Below are positions 15,101 to 26,830 of a stretch of 64,000 bases of DNA, piece by piece. The position numbers and the translations under genes are program-made. Where the stretch lies: assembly GCA_964247055.1 (NCBI GenBank), contig OZ176054.1, positions 2,418,001 to 2,482,000 on the forward strand, written 5' to 3'. The notes below the pieces were generated by a model. That model was not told where the DNA came from. It did no database searches and worked only from the letters and a program-made list of their open reading frames with translations. Position 1 is the stretch's first letter; each line of letters starts with the position of its first letter. This stretch comes from Paragordius varius (taxonomy: Eukaryota; Nematomorpha).

Positions 15101-18100
15101 ATTGGCCCTAAACCACAATATCAAATGCCAGTTGGCTCAACTCCTATTAGATCAGTTTCAGAAAATTTTCGTAAAACAAAAACTAAACGCACTCCATCTG
15201 CCAGATTAGATCCCCAATCTCCATACTATGCACAAAATAATGCGCATGTTCAAGACCAAGGAGAATATGGTATAAACTCTATATATTTTGCGTCTAAATT
15301 TTTTATTTGGACCAAATAATATGACTAGCGACAATATTAAAAATTTTAAGCCTCCTAAATTTGGACTTATTTAGTAGGCCATAAGAGATTTTTTACTGCC
15401 TAAAGACTGTATGCGTTAATATATTTTTGCATGTTAATAATAATTTGTAAAAAATAGTTATTAAACTAAATAAATTTATATTTTTTTTTATAATCCGACT
15501 TTTAAGGTTCTCATCAACGACCCTACGCAGAAACACATCTGCCCTTACATAGTACGCCTGATATGAAGCCAAGACCCAAAACACCTAGTGGAACTAGATT
15601 TGTTAATTATGATTACACACCTAGTGAAAGAGAACCGCTTAGCACTGGGCGATTAAATTACAGGGAGCACCCAGTTAGAGATGAACGTGAAAATCAGGTG
15701 TCACGAGACATTATCGTAAGCCAATAACTTTTTAATGTAAAGTATCAAATATAAAAAATAAATAAATGGCTTATTTACACTTTTATCCAAACATCTATTT
15801 CTTAGTTCAAAAACTATTGTATATCGTTAAATAATACCATATTGCATTGCAACAAATTATTGGGTCACGTACTTTTAACAAAATAAATGAATCATTTTTT
15901 AACTAAACTCATATTTATTTTTTTACCATTTACTGCAGCAAAAATCTCACATGGAATATCCATCCATTGTTGAATACAGAAGCCACGAAGTGAATCGACC
16001 ACCAACAGATAGATCGCCTCAAAGGGAAGTTATCCAACATACACCATCTCATGCGGTTAGATATGGAGATGGGAGCGGATTTAACAGGTCCTATGACGAT
16101 ACCATTGCAAATAATTTTGCCCAAAGTTCCAGGAACCCTCAACATCCACAGCATATGACATCTATGGCGATAACAACCTCAGCCGATGATAATTTGAATC
16201 GGTATGATCCGCTTCGGGGTATATACCATCCAAGTCGTGATAATTTAGAATTTTATAGCAATGTGTATAAAACAACAACATCAACTAACAAGCAATATCA
16301 TCACAAAGTCATGAGAGAAAATGTGCCCAATGATTTAACTGGTGTTTGTAATCGCTTACCTCTGCACCAAGAAGAATCGTTCAAAAACTATCCGGTTGAG
16401 AATTTTGGTGGAAAAAATAATAATAATAATTGGAGATTACAACAAATAGCTAGTCGTGAACTTCCCATACATTCATCATCCTCACCAATTCAACCTAAAA
16501 ATGTAGTTGTTAACAGTGATTATGAGATCGGGAGAGATTTCCGCCGCGCCCAAACACAATTTTTACAGCCAGCCATGGGCTTAGGGTATCCCTCAGTGAA
16601 TTACCAACAAATTGAAAGTTTCCACAACGCAAATAATCATATTGATTCACACGCTTACAATTTACCACCGCCCATAATAAGCCCAAATAACCAGTATCAA
16701 AGGCCAGCAAACCAAGAAATCGATCCGTTTTCCTCTGAGACTTTGTCTAATAATTATATTCAAAATCAAAGAAATCATACATTTGAACCACATGGTTCAA
16801 GTTTTGCGTCACCCCTTTTGGAGGATCAAATCGGAGGACATGGTCTGATTGGAAATCAAAATATTAGTAATACACCATTAAAAGCAAAGCAGCCCACTTC
16901 CAACCTAAATTTGGAACCGGATTTTAGAGCTTTTTTTCTGGAACTTGATAGGTGTAGAAGTATCTTGGGCCAAAAATATATGACTGCGGATCCTAATAAC
17001 TTTAATAAGACTGGTTCCAACAATGCTAATCACACTGCCAATGCCACGCTATTTTCTGGGACAGAATTACGAGAGTTAACGGACATAGCTCAACAGTTTT
17101 ATGAGTATTTGTGTTACACAAGCCCATCCCAAAACAAAACATCGATAATGAATAAAATTAATACGCAACAACAAAAAGGATTTGAAGCATTACCACTACA
17201 AAGTAGTAAGAATGATTCATCCCAAATAGGTGTTCATGATCCTTTAGTTCAGGTCAGACCAGTTACTATTCATCACAAGACAGTGGATTCCACAGCTAAT
17301 GACCCACAGATTACAGCACCAAATAATTCACCCAATTCACCTCAAAGTCCCCTTTCGGATGAAGCCACGACGAAGAAAAAATCCAAAAATAAGGAAGGCG
17401 TGAAAAAGAAAGGAACACTAGACTCAAGTTTGTAGTTTGGCATAATTTTATTTAAATTTGGTTTTTTATATGAGACATTATGTGGTAAAGTATATGTCAT
17501 TTATCCATATTTCTTTTAGATATTATTAACCGAGCGTTGCGAAGTTTCGACTTTTTGAGCAATACCGATAAACAGCTGTTTGGGGAATCAAAAACAAAGA
17601 AAGATTCAAAGTAATGCCATAAATTAATTAATGCTTTTATTTCAAAATTAATTAAATTTTTATTATAAAAAATCTCGTATTTTAGGAAAGGCAAAAAAAT
17701 CGAAAATCCTCCAAATACCCCATTAACTGTGGCACCTTTAGTAAAACCCTTAGGTTCAGACCCGCTCTCTTCTCCCTCCAATATAAATGCAGCTAGTCCA
17801 ATAAATCCTAACATCAGCGGTAATAATAAAAATTTAAGCACACCACATTCGATGCTAAATACCCTTGACTCTGGCTTCGATTCTTCTGGAAGTGCTAGTT
17901 TGGAACGGATAAAACATAAAGGAGGATCCCATAATAATTTTATCAGTAGTCCCCTTTTTAAAGGTATCATATACTTGTTATAATTACAATCGAAAAAATT
18001 ATGTATGATTATTTAATAATTTTGTGTGTGGCTTTAGAGGGTATCAATTTAAGGTTAACGACTCATGACCAATCTTTGGATATGTGCTTGAAAATACATT

Positions 18101-20952
18101 TGGCCCAACTTGTACAAACACTGAAAGCTTTGTCAATTGAGGTGCCTAACATTTTTAATAGTTTATAAATACTATTGTTTTACAAAAAAATTATATTTTT
18201 ATGTTAGAATACGCGAACACATGAACAGGAAGGCATAAGTAACTTCATTACCTGTGGAAAACTTCTGAAAGTCATTAAAGTTCACAGTTTATGTCTAGAA
18301 ATCTATTTTGAGATTGCCACACATCAAGGTTCAGCAAATGATCTCAATGTTGTCCAAGCCATTTTAAACAGTAAAATATAAAATATAGTGAAATATTTAT
18401 ATAATTTTTTGATAAAAAACCAATTTTCTCTCCAAAATGTTAATATTTTGTCTTTATCTTTCTAGAATATACCAATCTCAATGGTTGGGGTAATATCAAT
18501 CGTATAGTCACATTCTGGTCTAAAGCTTTGGCCTCCAAAAACGTTGGGTTAGATTTTGGAAATAAATCTGATAGCAGAATGAGCCAAGAACAACAAATAT
18601 TGCTTATAAATCAACAGGCTTTTGAAACGGCGCTAGAAAAGGAATTTCTACCATTCCTGTTAACGTTACACACACAACAAGTTATATCCTTAGGTAATTA
18701 GGAATTTACATTCAATAAGAGTGAGTAAAGTTTGTTTATCTGAATATGTATGCATAAAGGACCGCAACTAGAACCACTTTCAAAAATAAATTCAAAATTA
18801 TTTCAAACGCGTGTTAATCATATGATTTAATGACAATTTAAGTCATAGGGGGATACACATTAGTAAATTTATAAGCTGTACAAATAAATAGGGCTTTTAA
18901 TAATTATACAGCATATTCACATTAAAAGTCAATATTTTTTTTAATTTTAAATGCAATACATTTTAATTATTTATCAGTCTTCCCAAAAATTTGTGCCGAG
19001 ATGCAGAGAATTATTATTTTCCCACCGGGTATTTCGGTGTCACATCTACTGTCAGAATTATCCAACCCAAATATTCATGATCCCGCTTCACCAAACCTGG
19101 TCCTTACTTTGGCCAACTATATAACACTCCTGCAATTTGTGTTTTACATAAAGCTAAACAACATAACTGATTTCAAGGCTCACCTGGATGATATAGCCAA
19201 AGAATGTAAATATTATATTTAATTATTCAATACTGATTTAAAATATATCTCGTATATTTAATTTTAAGTTTTGTTAAATTTTTGATACATGGTATGTCTA
19301 TTTATTATTTAATTCAAAAGGTAACATTCATAAAAATAATATTTTTATAATAGTGGAGTTTCGGGAGATGTTTAATGCAGGAAACCAGAATGGTCTCATA
19401 AAATACGTATTAGGGATGGGAACACGGTTACCGCCTGCCAATAGTTTTGATCTCGTGTGTCGACTCTTATGTAATAATGAAGAAATACATAGATTTACTG
19501 GTATAGTAATTTATATATACATATATATATTATGAAATAATTAACTAAAAAAACTTTTTTATAGTCTCATACTTACACGGGTTAGCTCATGACCCAATAA
19601 AACGGAAACGAGCTATATACCATGCTTTGGCATGTTTAGAATCAAAGGATGTCATTATACGATGTGGAGCATGCCGAGCTTTACAAAACTTAAAAGTATT
19701 TATATCAATATTTGTGTTTTATAATTGAATCAAACTTAAAGTTTCAAAATCATACTTATTTCTATATATTCAGGCAACAGAATCCATTAGTTCACTTCTA
19801 AATACGTTTACGGATGATCCCAATGTCCGAGTGAATGAATCAGCCAGAATCGCTCTATTAAACCTCGGTCCTGCTGGAGTCAAAGCGTACGAAAATTTTG
19901 TTAATATAACCGCTAAAAATAAGTTGCATGGTGTGGTTTCATTAACTAGCTCTAACCCAATTTCTTCCTACGTTGTTTCTAACACGATTACTACTAATTC
20001 TAATTTTAACACTCCTCCTAATCATGAATATAATACGTCTGATTTGCATGAGAAACTGTCGGATCAAATTTATCAAAGCAACCCAAATGAATCAAATAAT
20101 AGCTATCGTATTTCAGACAATGATGATTATAAAAGAATGATTAGCTTAAACAACTACTTTGATGATGACGTTTGGAAGGATAAAATAAATTCTGACATAT
20201 ATGATAAATTGCGAGATAGACCAAACAGTTTGGTAACCAGTGATTTTTCAAACACTTTTTCCACTTATGTTGCGTCTTCAAGCAGGGAATCACCATGGCA
20301 ACAACATCAAAAGAGTTGGTTTACTAACAATACTAATACCTATGATAGTCAGTAGTTTTAATCAAATATATATTTAATCTTTTTCTTTAACCCATATGCT
20401 TGTTTCTTACGTCTTTGTGTTATACCCTTAGTATTTTAATATATAGGGTTAAGTTTTGACTAAGCATAAAATATAAACAGTTTAACTGCTTAATAGTGCG
20501 GTCGTTCATGGTCAGAACCAGTCAATTAATGATTTTAACCAATTAAATATATTCATTTTATTAATATAGCGTTATCATTATTTGAACGAATAAAGATGAA
20601 TTTTCTAATTCTTAAATTATATTAATGTTTCATACCATAGTATATAATTAATTTTATATTATTTTAAAAACATATTAAAATTTTAACTGAATATTTTATA
20701 TGGCCCGTGTCATGATTACAAATAAGTTCACAACCGGTCAGACCTAACGCGACTAATATATTATAATCTGCCTTGTATACATTAATTTAAGTTAAAATTG
20801 CTATAAATAAAATGCATGCTATTATTAGTTAAATATCATTTTTTTGCTGAATATATAAAAATTTTTTAACCAAAAATTTTGTATTTTTAGTACCAGTTGA
20901 TTCTGTGCCCATTAGTGTTTTCCATCGACCACCAGGAATTAGTGATGTATAA
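9200..20952 (+). CDS. RIPOR (FAM65)-like Rho-interacting cell polarisation regulator
   Basis: Twenty-one exons: 9200-10134, 10809-11209, 11412-11640, 12846-13246, 13454-13630, 13791-13969, 14174-14319, 14387-14608, 15034-15269, 15507-15715, 15939-17427, 17520-17610, 17686-17963, 18038-18141, 18208-18370, 18466-18693, 18978-19205, 19354-19500, 19565-19695, 19774-20347, 20891-20952. All junctions are GT-AG and the sum (6630 nt) is in frame, giving about 2209 aa. Residues ~610-830 match the RIPOR N-terminal (PL48) domain: a coiled stretch, then 'ENRLQALMGTFHFVIK', 'YARVGAGDQFQIETKYG' and a C2-like end 'LNVLFFWNPLG'. Residues ~1665-2010 are helical HEAT-like repeats ending 'LLNLGPAGVKAYENF', as in RIPOR. 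RIPOR proteins bind Rho GTPases and affect polarity and adhesion. Odd: ~600 Asn/Gln/Tyr-rich residues precede the domain and ~800 disordered residues split the two halves, so it is about twice human length. The ATG follows an in-frame stop; upstream exons remain possible. Confidence 0.88.
10173..10451. mobile_element. MITE family M, copy 1 (Tc1/mariner-like, TA target)
   Basis: Inside intron 1 of the RIPOR-like gene. It begins TA-cagtaaaaattgaaattata and ends with the inverted complement, ...ttactg-TA, so it has long terminal inverted repeats and a TA duplication. The subterminal motif 'cggacaaaacgt' recurs inverted at the right end. Length is ~275 bp with no coding capacity. Two further good copies lie at 58360-58633 and 61519-61788, and a decayed one probably at ~14655. 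Confidence 0.85.
14655..14965. mobile_element. Decayed MITE family M copy (probable)
   Basis: In intron 8 of the RIPOR-like gene. The stretch 'attaaaattataaagacaa' and what follows resembles the left half of family M, and an 'actatacgg' motif near 14927 could be the right end. The termini are lost, so this is tentative. Confidence 0.3.
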
Positions 20953-21984
20953 AACGAATGATATGATGAATATTTCAAATACCCATTTTATATATAAATG
21001 ACAAATTTGTAAAAGTTATGCAATATTGACGTACGCAAAATTATATATATATATATATATATGACATTTATTTTGATATTTTGAAATTGATTTGACATAC
21101 AAAATATTAAATATATTTATCTGCTTTGTCTTACGTTCCAAGCTTCCGTTAATTTAAGATCCTTCCATTTTGAATTTCTATTTCCCCCTTTATGTGACAT
21201 ATATGACTAAATTATGTGGTTATGCAATTTTATAATATTATTTTATTTTCAAAAGAAAAATATGCAAGCAAAATTATTTCGAAATTGTGCAACACTAAAA
21301 CATGACATTGTATTTGTATTATTACAATATAATATATTATTATAAAGTAAAAAATCAAATTAATAAATTTATTTTAAAAAGATTTCTAACCATTTACAAA
21401 AATAATAAAACTTAAAATTACCATTATTGATAATATTAAGAAGCTTGCCCCATAAGAACATTAGATTTGGTAATTGAAAACTTTGGCAGCTAATTTAATA
21501 AATATATCATATAAAATGAAGAAGTATAATGCATCTATATTAAATAAAATTCTCAGCGGTATATTAATAATTTGATTGATATTTTGTTCAAAACTCAATG
21601 GTTTTAATATCATTATACATTCTGGCATTTATTTTTGATAATTGTGGGATATTAAACCAAAAATATATAATTTATACAAAGATAAAAGGTAGCATTTGAG
21701 CTAAATAAACCATTCTTACATTATATCAATAATAGAAGTTATAAAAAAAATTTTGAACTAACAAAACATACCTTTTTTGACATTTATTCTAACTAATAAA
21801 TTGAGCTAATCTGTGGTCCCAAAATTAAAAACAGTAAGTATAAGAATGCTGACACATATTTATTGCCAGATATCTATCTATATTTATAAGGAAAAAGTTT
21901 AAGGACCCTCATTTGTAATAAAACAAGATAAAATTCAAATTGTTTCAAGATTTTAAAAAATATGGCATTTTAAAACTTACAGTG
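20953..21984. other. Convergent intergenic region, RIPOR-like / COG8
   Basis: The two flanking genes point at each other, so this holds both 3' untranslated regions. A TA tract sits at about 21041-21061. No gene, repeat family or RNA gene is recognised. Confidence 0.5.
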
Positions 21985-24900
21985 CTACACACTAATACTA
22001 TATTTAAAATTTACCATATTTACATGGGTAGTTGTTAATGGATTTATACCCAACGCATTACGATAGAGTTGAGGTGGAAAAACGCGCTCAAACTTTCTTA
22101 GCACGGTTGGAATAACCATCGTTTCAAATAAATATTTCATTTCTTGAATCTCCAAATATTCTACAGAGGCGTTTTCATCTTTCTCCAATGTATTGGTGGA
22201 TAAAAGTCTCAAGTCAAATTTGCTAAAAAATAGCGAAAATATAAAAATAAAAAAAAGGTTTTGTGAAATAGAATTTTCAGATATGATTTGATAATAAGTT
22301 TTGGTTAAATAAAGTTGTATGATCCTCTAAATAACATAATTAATGGATATAATTTGCATCTATAATTTTTAAATTAAGAAAAACCTAAACTCACAATACT
22401 TAAAGAAAGAAATTAAATAACATCTAAAATTTTAAAATTTAACTTTTTATCAAAAAAGGTCATAACGTAAATATTGAATAATATTTCCTAAAATTGAGTT
22501 GATTATATGGGATGGGTGGGTCCACTCTCCATATACATTTACAAATATAAACAAAGTTATTACTCATAAAATTGCTCAATAGCATGCCAAGTTTCACCCA
22601 TCAATTCTTGTATTTGTTTCAAGCAAACCGGTTGTAAGAAAAAATATGACGGTAACTTTTCCAAACTAGCCCCAATATCGATATGGTCTTGCTGATTTTC
22701 GCTAAAATTATTTTGATCCATATTGGCGATGGAATGTAAAAAATTATCGATTCTCAGGATAAATCTTTCAAGTATGATTGGTAAAGTTGCAGAATAATTT
22801 TCTTCTTTTATTATATTTTCTAAGGTGTTTGAGCTGGTGGTGATGGCTAAACAACAAACATTATGTTGTTTTGTGTGTAAAAGATGGCAAATTTCACGCG
22901 ATATATTTGATGTTAAATAGGGGATATGTTGAATTACACAAGTCTTAAGTGTGATGTTAAATTGAGTTAGGACACAATGAAAAGTAGATTTTTCAAGTAG
23001 GATTTTATTAAAGGAATCCAAAAGTGATTGACAATGATTTTGGAAAGATTTAAAAGCATAATTATCGAGAGTTGTGACAAAATTGGGGCTAAAATTATTA
23101 ATTGAATTATTTTGAATGGTAAAGTTAAATTTTTTTGGTGCTGGAAAGGTTTGTTGAACTACACTTTGGAATAAGTTGTGATAGTTAGTAAACTGTAGGC
23201 AAAAAAATAAAGTTGAAATAATATAAAATATACGATTATTTTTATCAAACGATCATAAATAATTTTTAAGATAAAAAACACCGTAAAAATTACTTTACTT
23301 AGCTATTACCTAATAGAGATAATTATGAATGAAATTAAATAATATTTGCTTGAAAAATGGGGACAGTTTATAAAAAATGAAAATTTTTATTTAATACTTA
23401 ATTAAAAAAGAATAAGAGAGAAATAAAATTTATCAAAAAGGAGGTTACCTCAAAAGTTAACCAGGATTCCAGTATGTTATCGTATGCAATAGTGTGCGTT
23501 AATTCGCTATTTCCTCCGGTTTCAATACGACTTATTCGGCCAAAAATAGCATTGTAATTGGATAAATTATCCAATAAATGTTTCCTAACCATATCAAGTA
23601 TCATCAAATTTTGAGGTTGAATATGCATCATGGTGTCTATAATATTTAGGAGCATATTTTCAAATATATCAAAATAAAGGGAGCAATTTTCGAATACTAT
23701 TTCTTTTAAAGGAACCTATTTAGATAAAATGGTTTAAAGCGCCCAAAATTTATTTATTTTTCGGTTGTTACTAAGTCGATCCAACTAAGTGCAACATTAA
23801 AATTATATCTTTTCTACTCATTGAGTATATCAGGTCTAGCGTTTAGATCGGCTAATGTTTGGTTTGCTTTTTTGAGGATGTTATCCATCCACCGAGTTTT
23901 TCTTCCTCTTTTACGAGCACCATTCATTTTTCCCAGCATCAGTGACTTTTAAGTGAGTTAGATCTCGTATTGTGTCCGAAATAGGAGAGTTTTTGGTGTA
24001 TTAGGCTGCCAAGTAGTGACATTTCCGGGGGATTAATTTTATTTAAAATAGTAGAGTTAGGATTTTGCGACCATTTTGTTTGGAAAAGTTTCCTCCAAAC
24101 CCATAGTTCAATCGAAATCGTTCGTCATATATTTTCAATGTCCAGCTTTCGCACCCATATAGTAATGTGGGGAATATTGTTGCCTTGATTAATCCGATTT
24201 TGGTTTTTAATTGAATATCATCATGCGACGACCAAGTCTTATAGGATTTAAATGCAACTGCTTCAATGACTATTCTTCATTTTATTTCTGGAATAGAGTA
24301 GTTGTCATAGTTTATAATACTGCCCAATTACGTGTAACTGTTTAAGGTTTCAATAAGGCATATTGAGTGGGTTGTTTGAGTCGAGTTGATTTGTATTACT
24401 TTTGTTTTTTAAAGTTAATTTTTATATTTGTTGCATTCAATTGCTAATTGCAGAACTTGCGATAATGTGTCGATATTGTCCGCATATATAAAGTCATCTG
24501 CATAATGAATGGATGTGAGCAACTTATCTCATACGTTGATGTCAGAAGTTTCTTTCCTTAAAATAATACAGTCGCTAAATACCATTTCCTAACCACGATT
24601 CAGGCAGGTTTCCGAAAAGGAACATATAGAATTCACCAAGGAACTGCATATGCGCTTTGTCGAAATTTTTCAAAGCATATGATTATTCAATCGAATACAA
24701 TAAATTACAAACATCCCCTAAAACAACTTGGAGTATAGCCCCATCAAATCAACGTCATATCAATTTACTTAAATCTCACAGCTCAAGTATCTACACCTCA
24801 CGATATAACTGATTCCAAGGTGCAAGTCGGCTTATGCCCAGGCTGCGTTTTATTCCTAATTAACGCATATCTCGAATACATTCTAAGAAACATATGGCAT

Positions 24901-26221
24901 ACACATAAGAGGAAACTTAATCAAATCCGTTCATTAGGCGATGACACAGTTATATTCGCTGACAGTGTAGACACATTATCGCAAGCTCTGCAATTATTTA
25001 CAACTGAATGCGATAAATACGGATAAAAAATTATCTCTAAAAAAACAAAAGTAAATAAGGTCTGCAAAAGTTTGATTTAAAATTTTTATTAAGGCATTTA
25101 CAGTAAAATTTAATGGAGAATTTGTTATACAGTAGCTCGTGTCATAAAACAAATATTGTTTATAATTAAATTAACAAAATAATTTAAAATTGGAAATGTT
25201 ATATTTCAAAATTATGTTGATTTTTTATACAAAACTGGGTTGCTCATTTTATTATGTGAATAGACCAGAATAAATATGCATATTGTAAGACAAATAATTC
25301 ATACAGGAATGTCATCAAAATAAAATAGTTTATACTCACTCAATAAAAAATCTTCAATAAATATACTAAAATTAAAATAAAAAAATATTCTTAGACACCT
25401 GTTTCACCCAATTTAAAAACCAAAATTAATTGTTGAGCAAAAAATAAAAATATGCAATACCGATTTTTGTTTCAGGAGAGACTTGCTGACAATGATTTTG
25501 TTCTTTTTGAAAACTAATGATAACAAATAAAAGCTACCTTATACAATGTTGACGGATATTTGATCTGAGTAATTTACTTACAGATTTCAAATATAAGAGA
25601 CGTAATGCAATTTCATCGTTCTTAAAAACTGACATTGACCGTAATAATGTAATAATTTTAATTGAAGTAGTTAATGACTCTAATTTGGATAATTCTGTAA
25701 TGCATGTTTCAATTAAATGCAGATACATTGTATGGGCAAATTCAAAAGTTTTCTCAAGATAAATGTTAAATAATACTTCAATATGTTGTGAATTGCTTTC
25801 GGATTTCATAAATTTTAACTGCAAATATAATTTGTATACAGACTCATAAAGTTTATTTTTCAAACAAGTTTGCATCAATTTAGGAATTGTGCAAATATCA
25901 TTAATATTTTTAACATTTTCGGCCGCGAATGTTAGTGCTGTATATCTATTTATAACAGTAAAAAATTACTCATTCCTAATCGCACCCAATTTCCCTTTAT
26001 TGTCAAGAAGCGACTTATGTACAGTTGGCAAATACGCGTTAAATTCTTGGTTTAATATTAATATATCATTTATCTAATCATAGTTAAGCAGAAAAAACTT
26101 TGCTTTTTGCTTCAGTATTTTTAGAAATGATGTTTAATATCGTACTTTGATTGCATTTAACATAATTTCCAATTTCCTTGTCAATTTCACCCAATCTCTG
26201 TTCTATGACCGTAGTATCCAT
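21985..26221 (-). CDS. COG8: Conserved oligomeric Golgi complex subunit 8
   Basis: Six exons in transcript order: 26221-26099, 26073-25970, 25945-25582, 23715-23449, 23192-22564, 22222-21985; 1725 nt, 574 aa (human ~612). COG8 belongs to the lobe B part of the COG tether, which guides retrograde vesicles at the Golgi. Family landmarks in order: 'CTIPKLMQTCLKNKLYES' (human EIPQLMDTCVRNSYYEEA), 'LLRSMSVFKNDEIALRLLYLK', 'LSNYNAIF', 'ILESW', and near the C-terminus 'FPPQLYRNALGINPLTTTHVN' (human FPPAQIAQTLGIPPTQ). Introns 1 and 2 are only 25 and 24 nt. Intron 3 is 1866 nt and holds LINE debris. The start is the first ATG of exon 1; the protein is slightly short at the N-terminus, so another upstream exon could exist. 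The last residues after 'THVN' are not conserved and a further exon is possible. Confidence 0.87.
23799..24560 (-). mobile_element. LINE fragment, 3' half of reverse transcriptase (antisense)
   Basis: Read on the minus strand this gives a decayed reverse transcriptase: an 'IHYADDFIYAD' active-site block near 24490, then the C-terminal signature 'RKRGRKTRWMDNI' near 23900. The frame is interrupted by stops and shifts. It lies in COG8 intron 3, in the same direction as COG8. It resembles the LINE at 36386-38280, whose C-terminus reads 'RKRGRYKMRWIENL'. Confidence 0.75.
24598..25080 (+). mobile_element. LINE fragment, reverse transcriptase core (sense)
   Basis: Plus-strand debris of the same LINE family, with 'ALSKFFKAYD' (an FSKAFD block), 'GLCPGCVLFL' (a GLRQGCVLSP block) and 'LGDDTVIFAD' (the YADD block) before 'DTLSQALQLF'. 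Several stops interrupt it. It faces the fragment at 23799-24560 head to head; both contain the YADD region, so they come from two separate copies. Confidence 0.72.
25946..25969 (-). other. COG8 intron 2, 24-nt micro-intron
   Basis: GT-AG bounded, contains an in-frame stop, and its removal restores phase. With it removed, the spacing from the LP motif to 'MQTC' matches human COG8 with no gap. Confidence 0.75.
26074..26098 (-). other. COG8 intron 1, 25-nt micro-intron
   Basis: GT-AG bounded; it contains an in-frame stop and is not a multiple of three. Its removal joins 'NTEAKSK' to 'INDIL', which aligns with the human 'AECTERI' region. Confidence 0.65.
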
Positions 26222-26830
26222 TTCGCATGCGTTAATTTATAATAATAAACATGTGTGCAACATTTTGACAAATCTGTTCCCAGGTATCCAGAAAAGGCTG
26301 TGAAAGTTCATTACCGCCACCGTTATGGAGGAGCCTGTTCGCCTTACCTTTTAGGGTAAGCGGAACGTTACTTCATCCAGTAATATATTCAATGAAACGT
26401 ATAATATCATGCATATGATACGCAAACAAAGAAACATTTAAATTATTGGTTTACCTAAGGCGCTGAAAAACCATCAAATTGACATGATTATTTTTGGATC
26501 GACATACGGTTGAACCTATAAGTAACAATAGGGTATTGTGATAAAAGTAAATATCCTTGGATATAAATTTATTCAAATTTTTATAATTACCAATCGATTT
26601 TTGAAGCAGAAATAAGCATTATATCCAGTTGGTAAGGTTTATGACATAAGTGGTCATAAATTAATGATTAAATTTCAACCAGATTAAATAAGTTTGTAAC
26701 TTAATTTGGTTTTTAATTCAATTCGATGAATAGTGAAATATTTTTTGGCTGTAAAAAAGAATTTGATTTCCAATATAATAATATATCCTTGTTCTTTAAT
26801 ATTTTCTAAAACTGGATACAAACACATTCA
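26222..26830. other. Upstream region of COG8 with a GC-richer patch
   Basis: About 26264-26440 is clearly less AT-rich than its flanks, with codon-like composition on the minus strand, but no frame stays open and I recognise no family. It could be upstream COG8 sequence, a decayed insertion or chance. The rest is plain AT-rich sequence. Confidence 0.35.

Noticed and set aside
23799-25080. Twin-priming inversion of a single LINE.
   Set aside because: Both halves contain the YADD block, so two separate copies are more likely.
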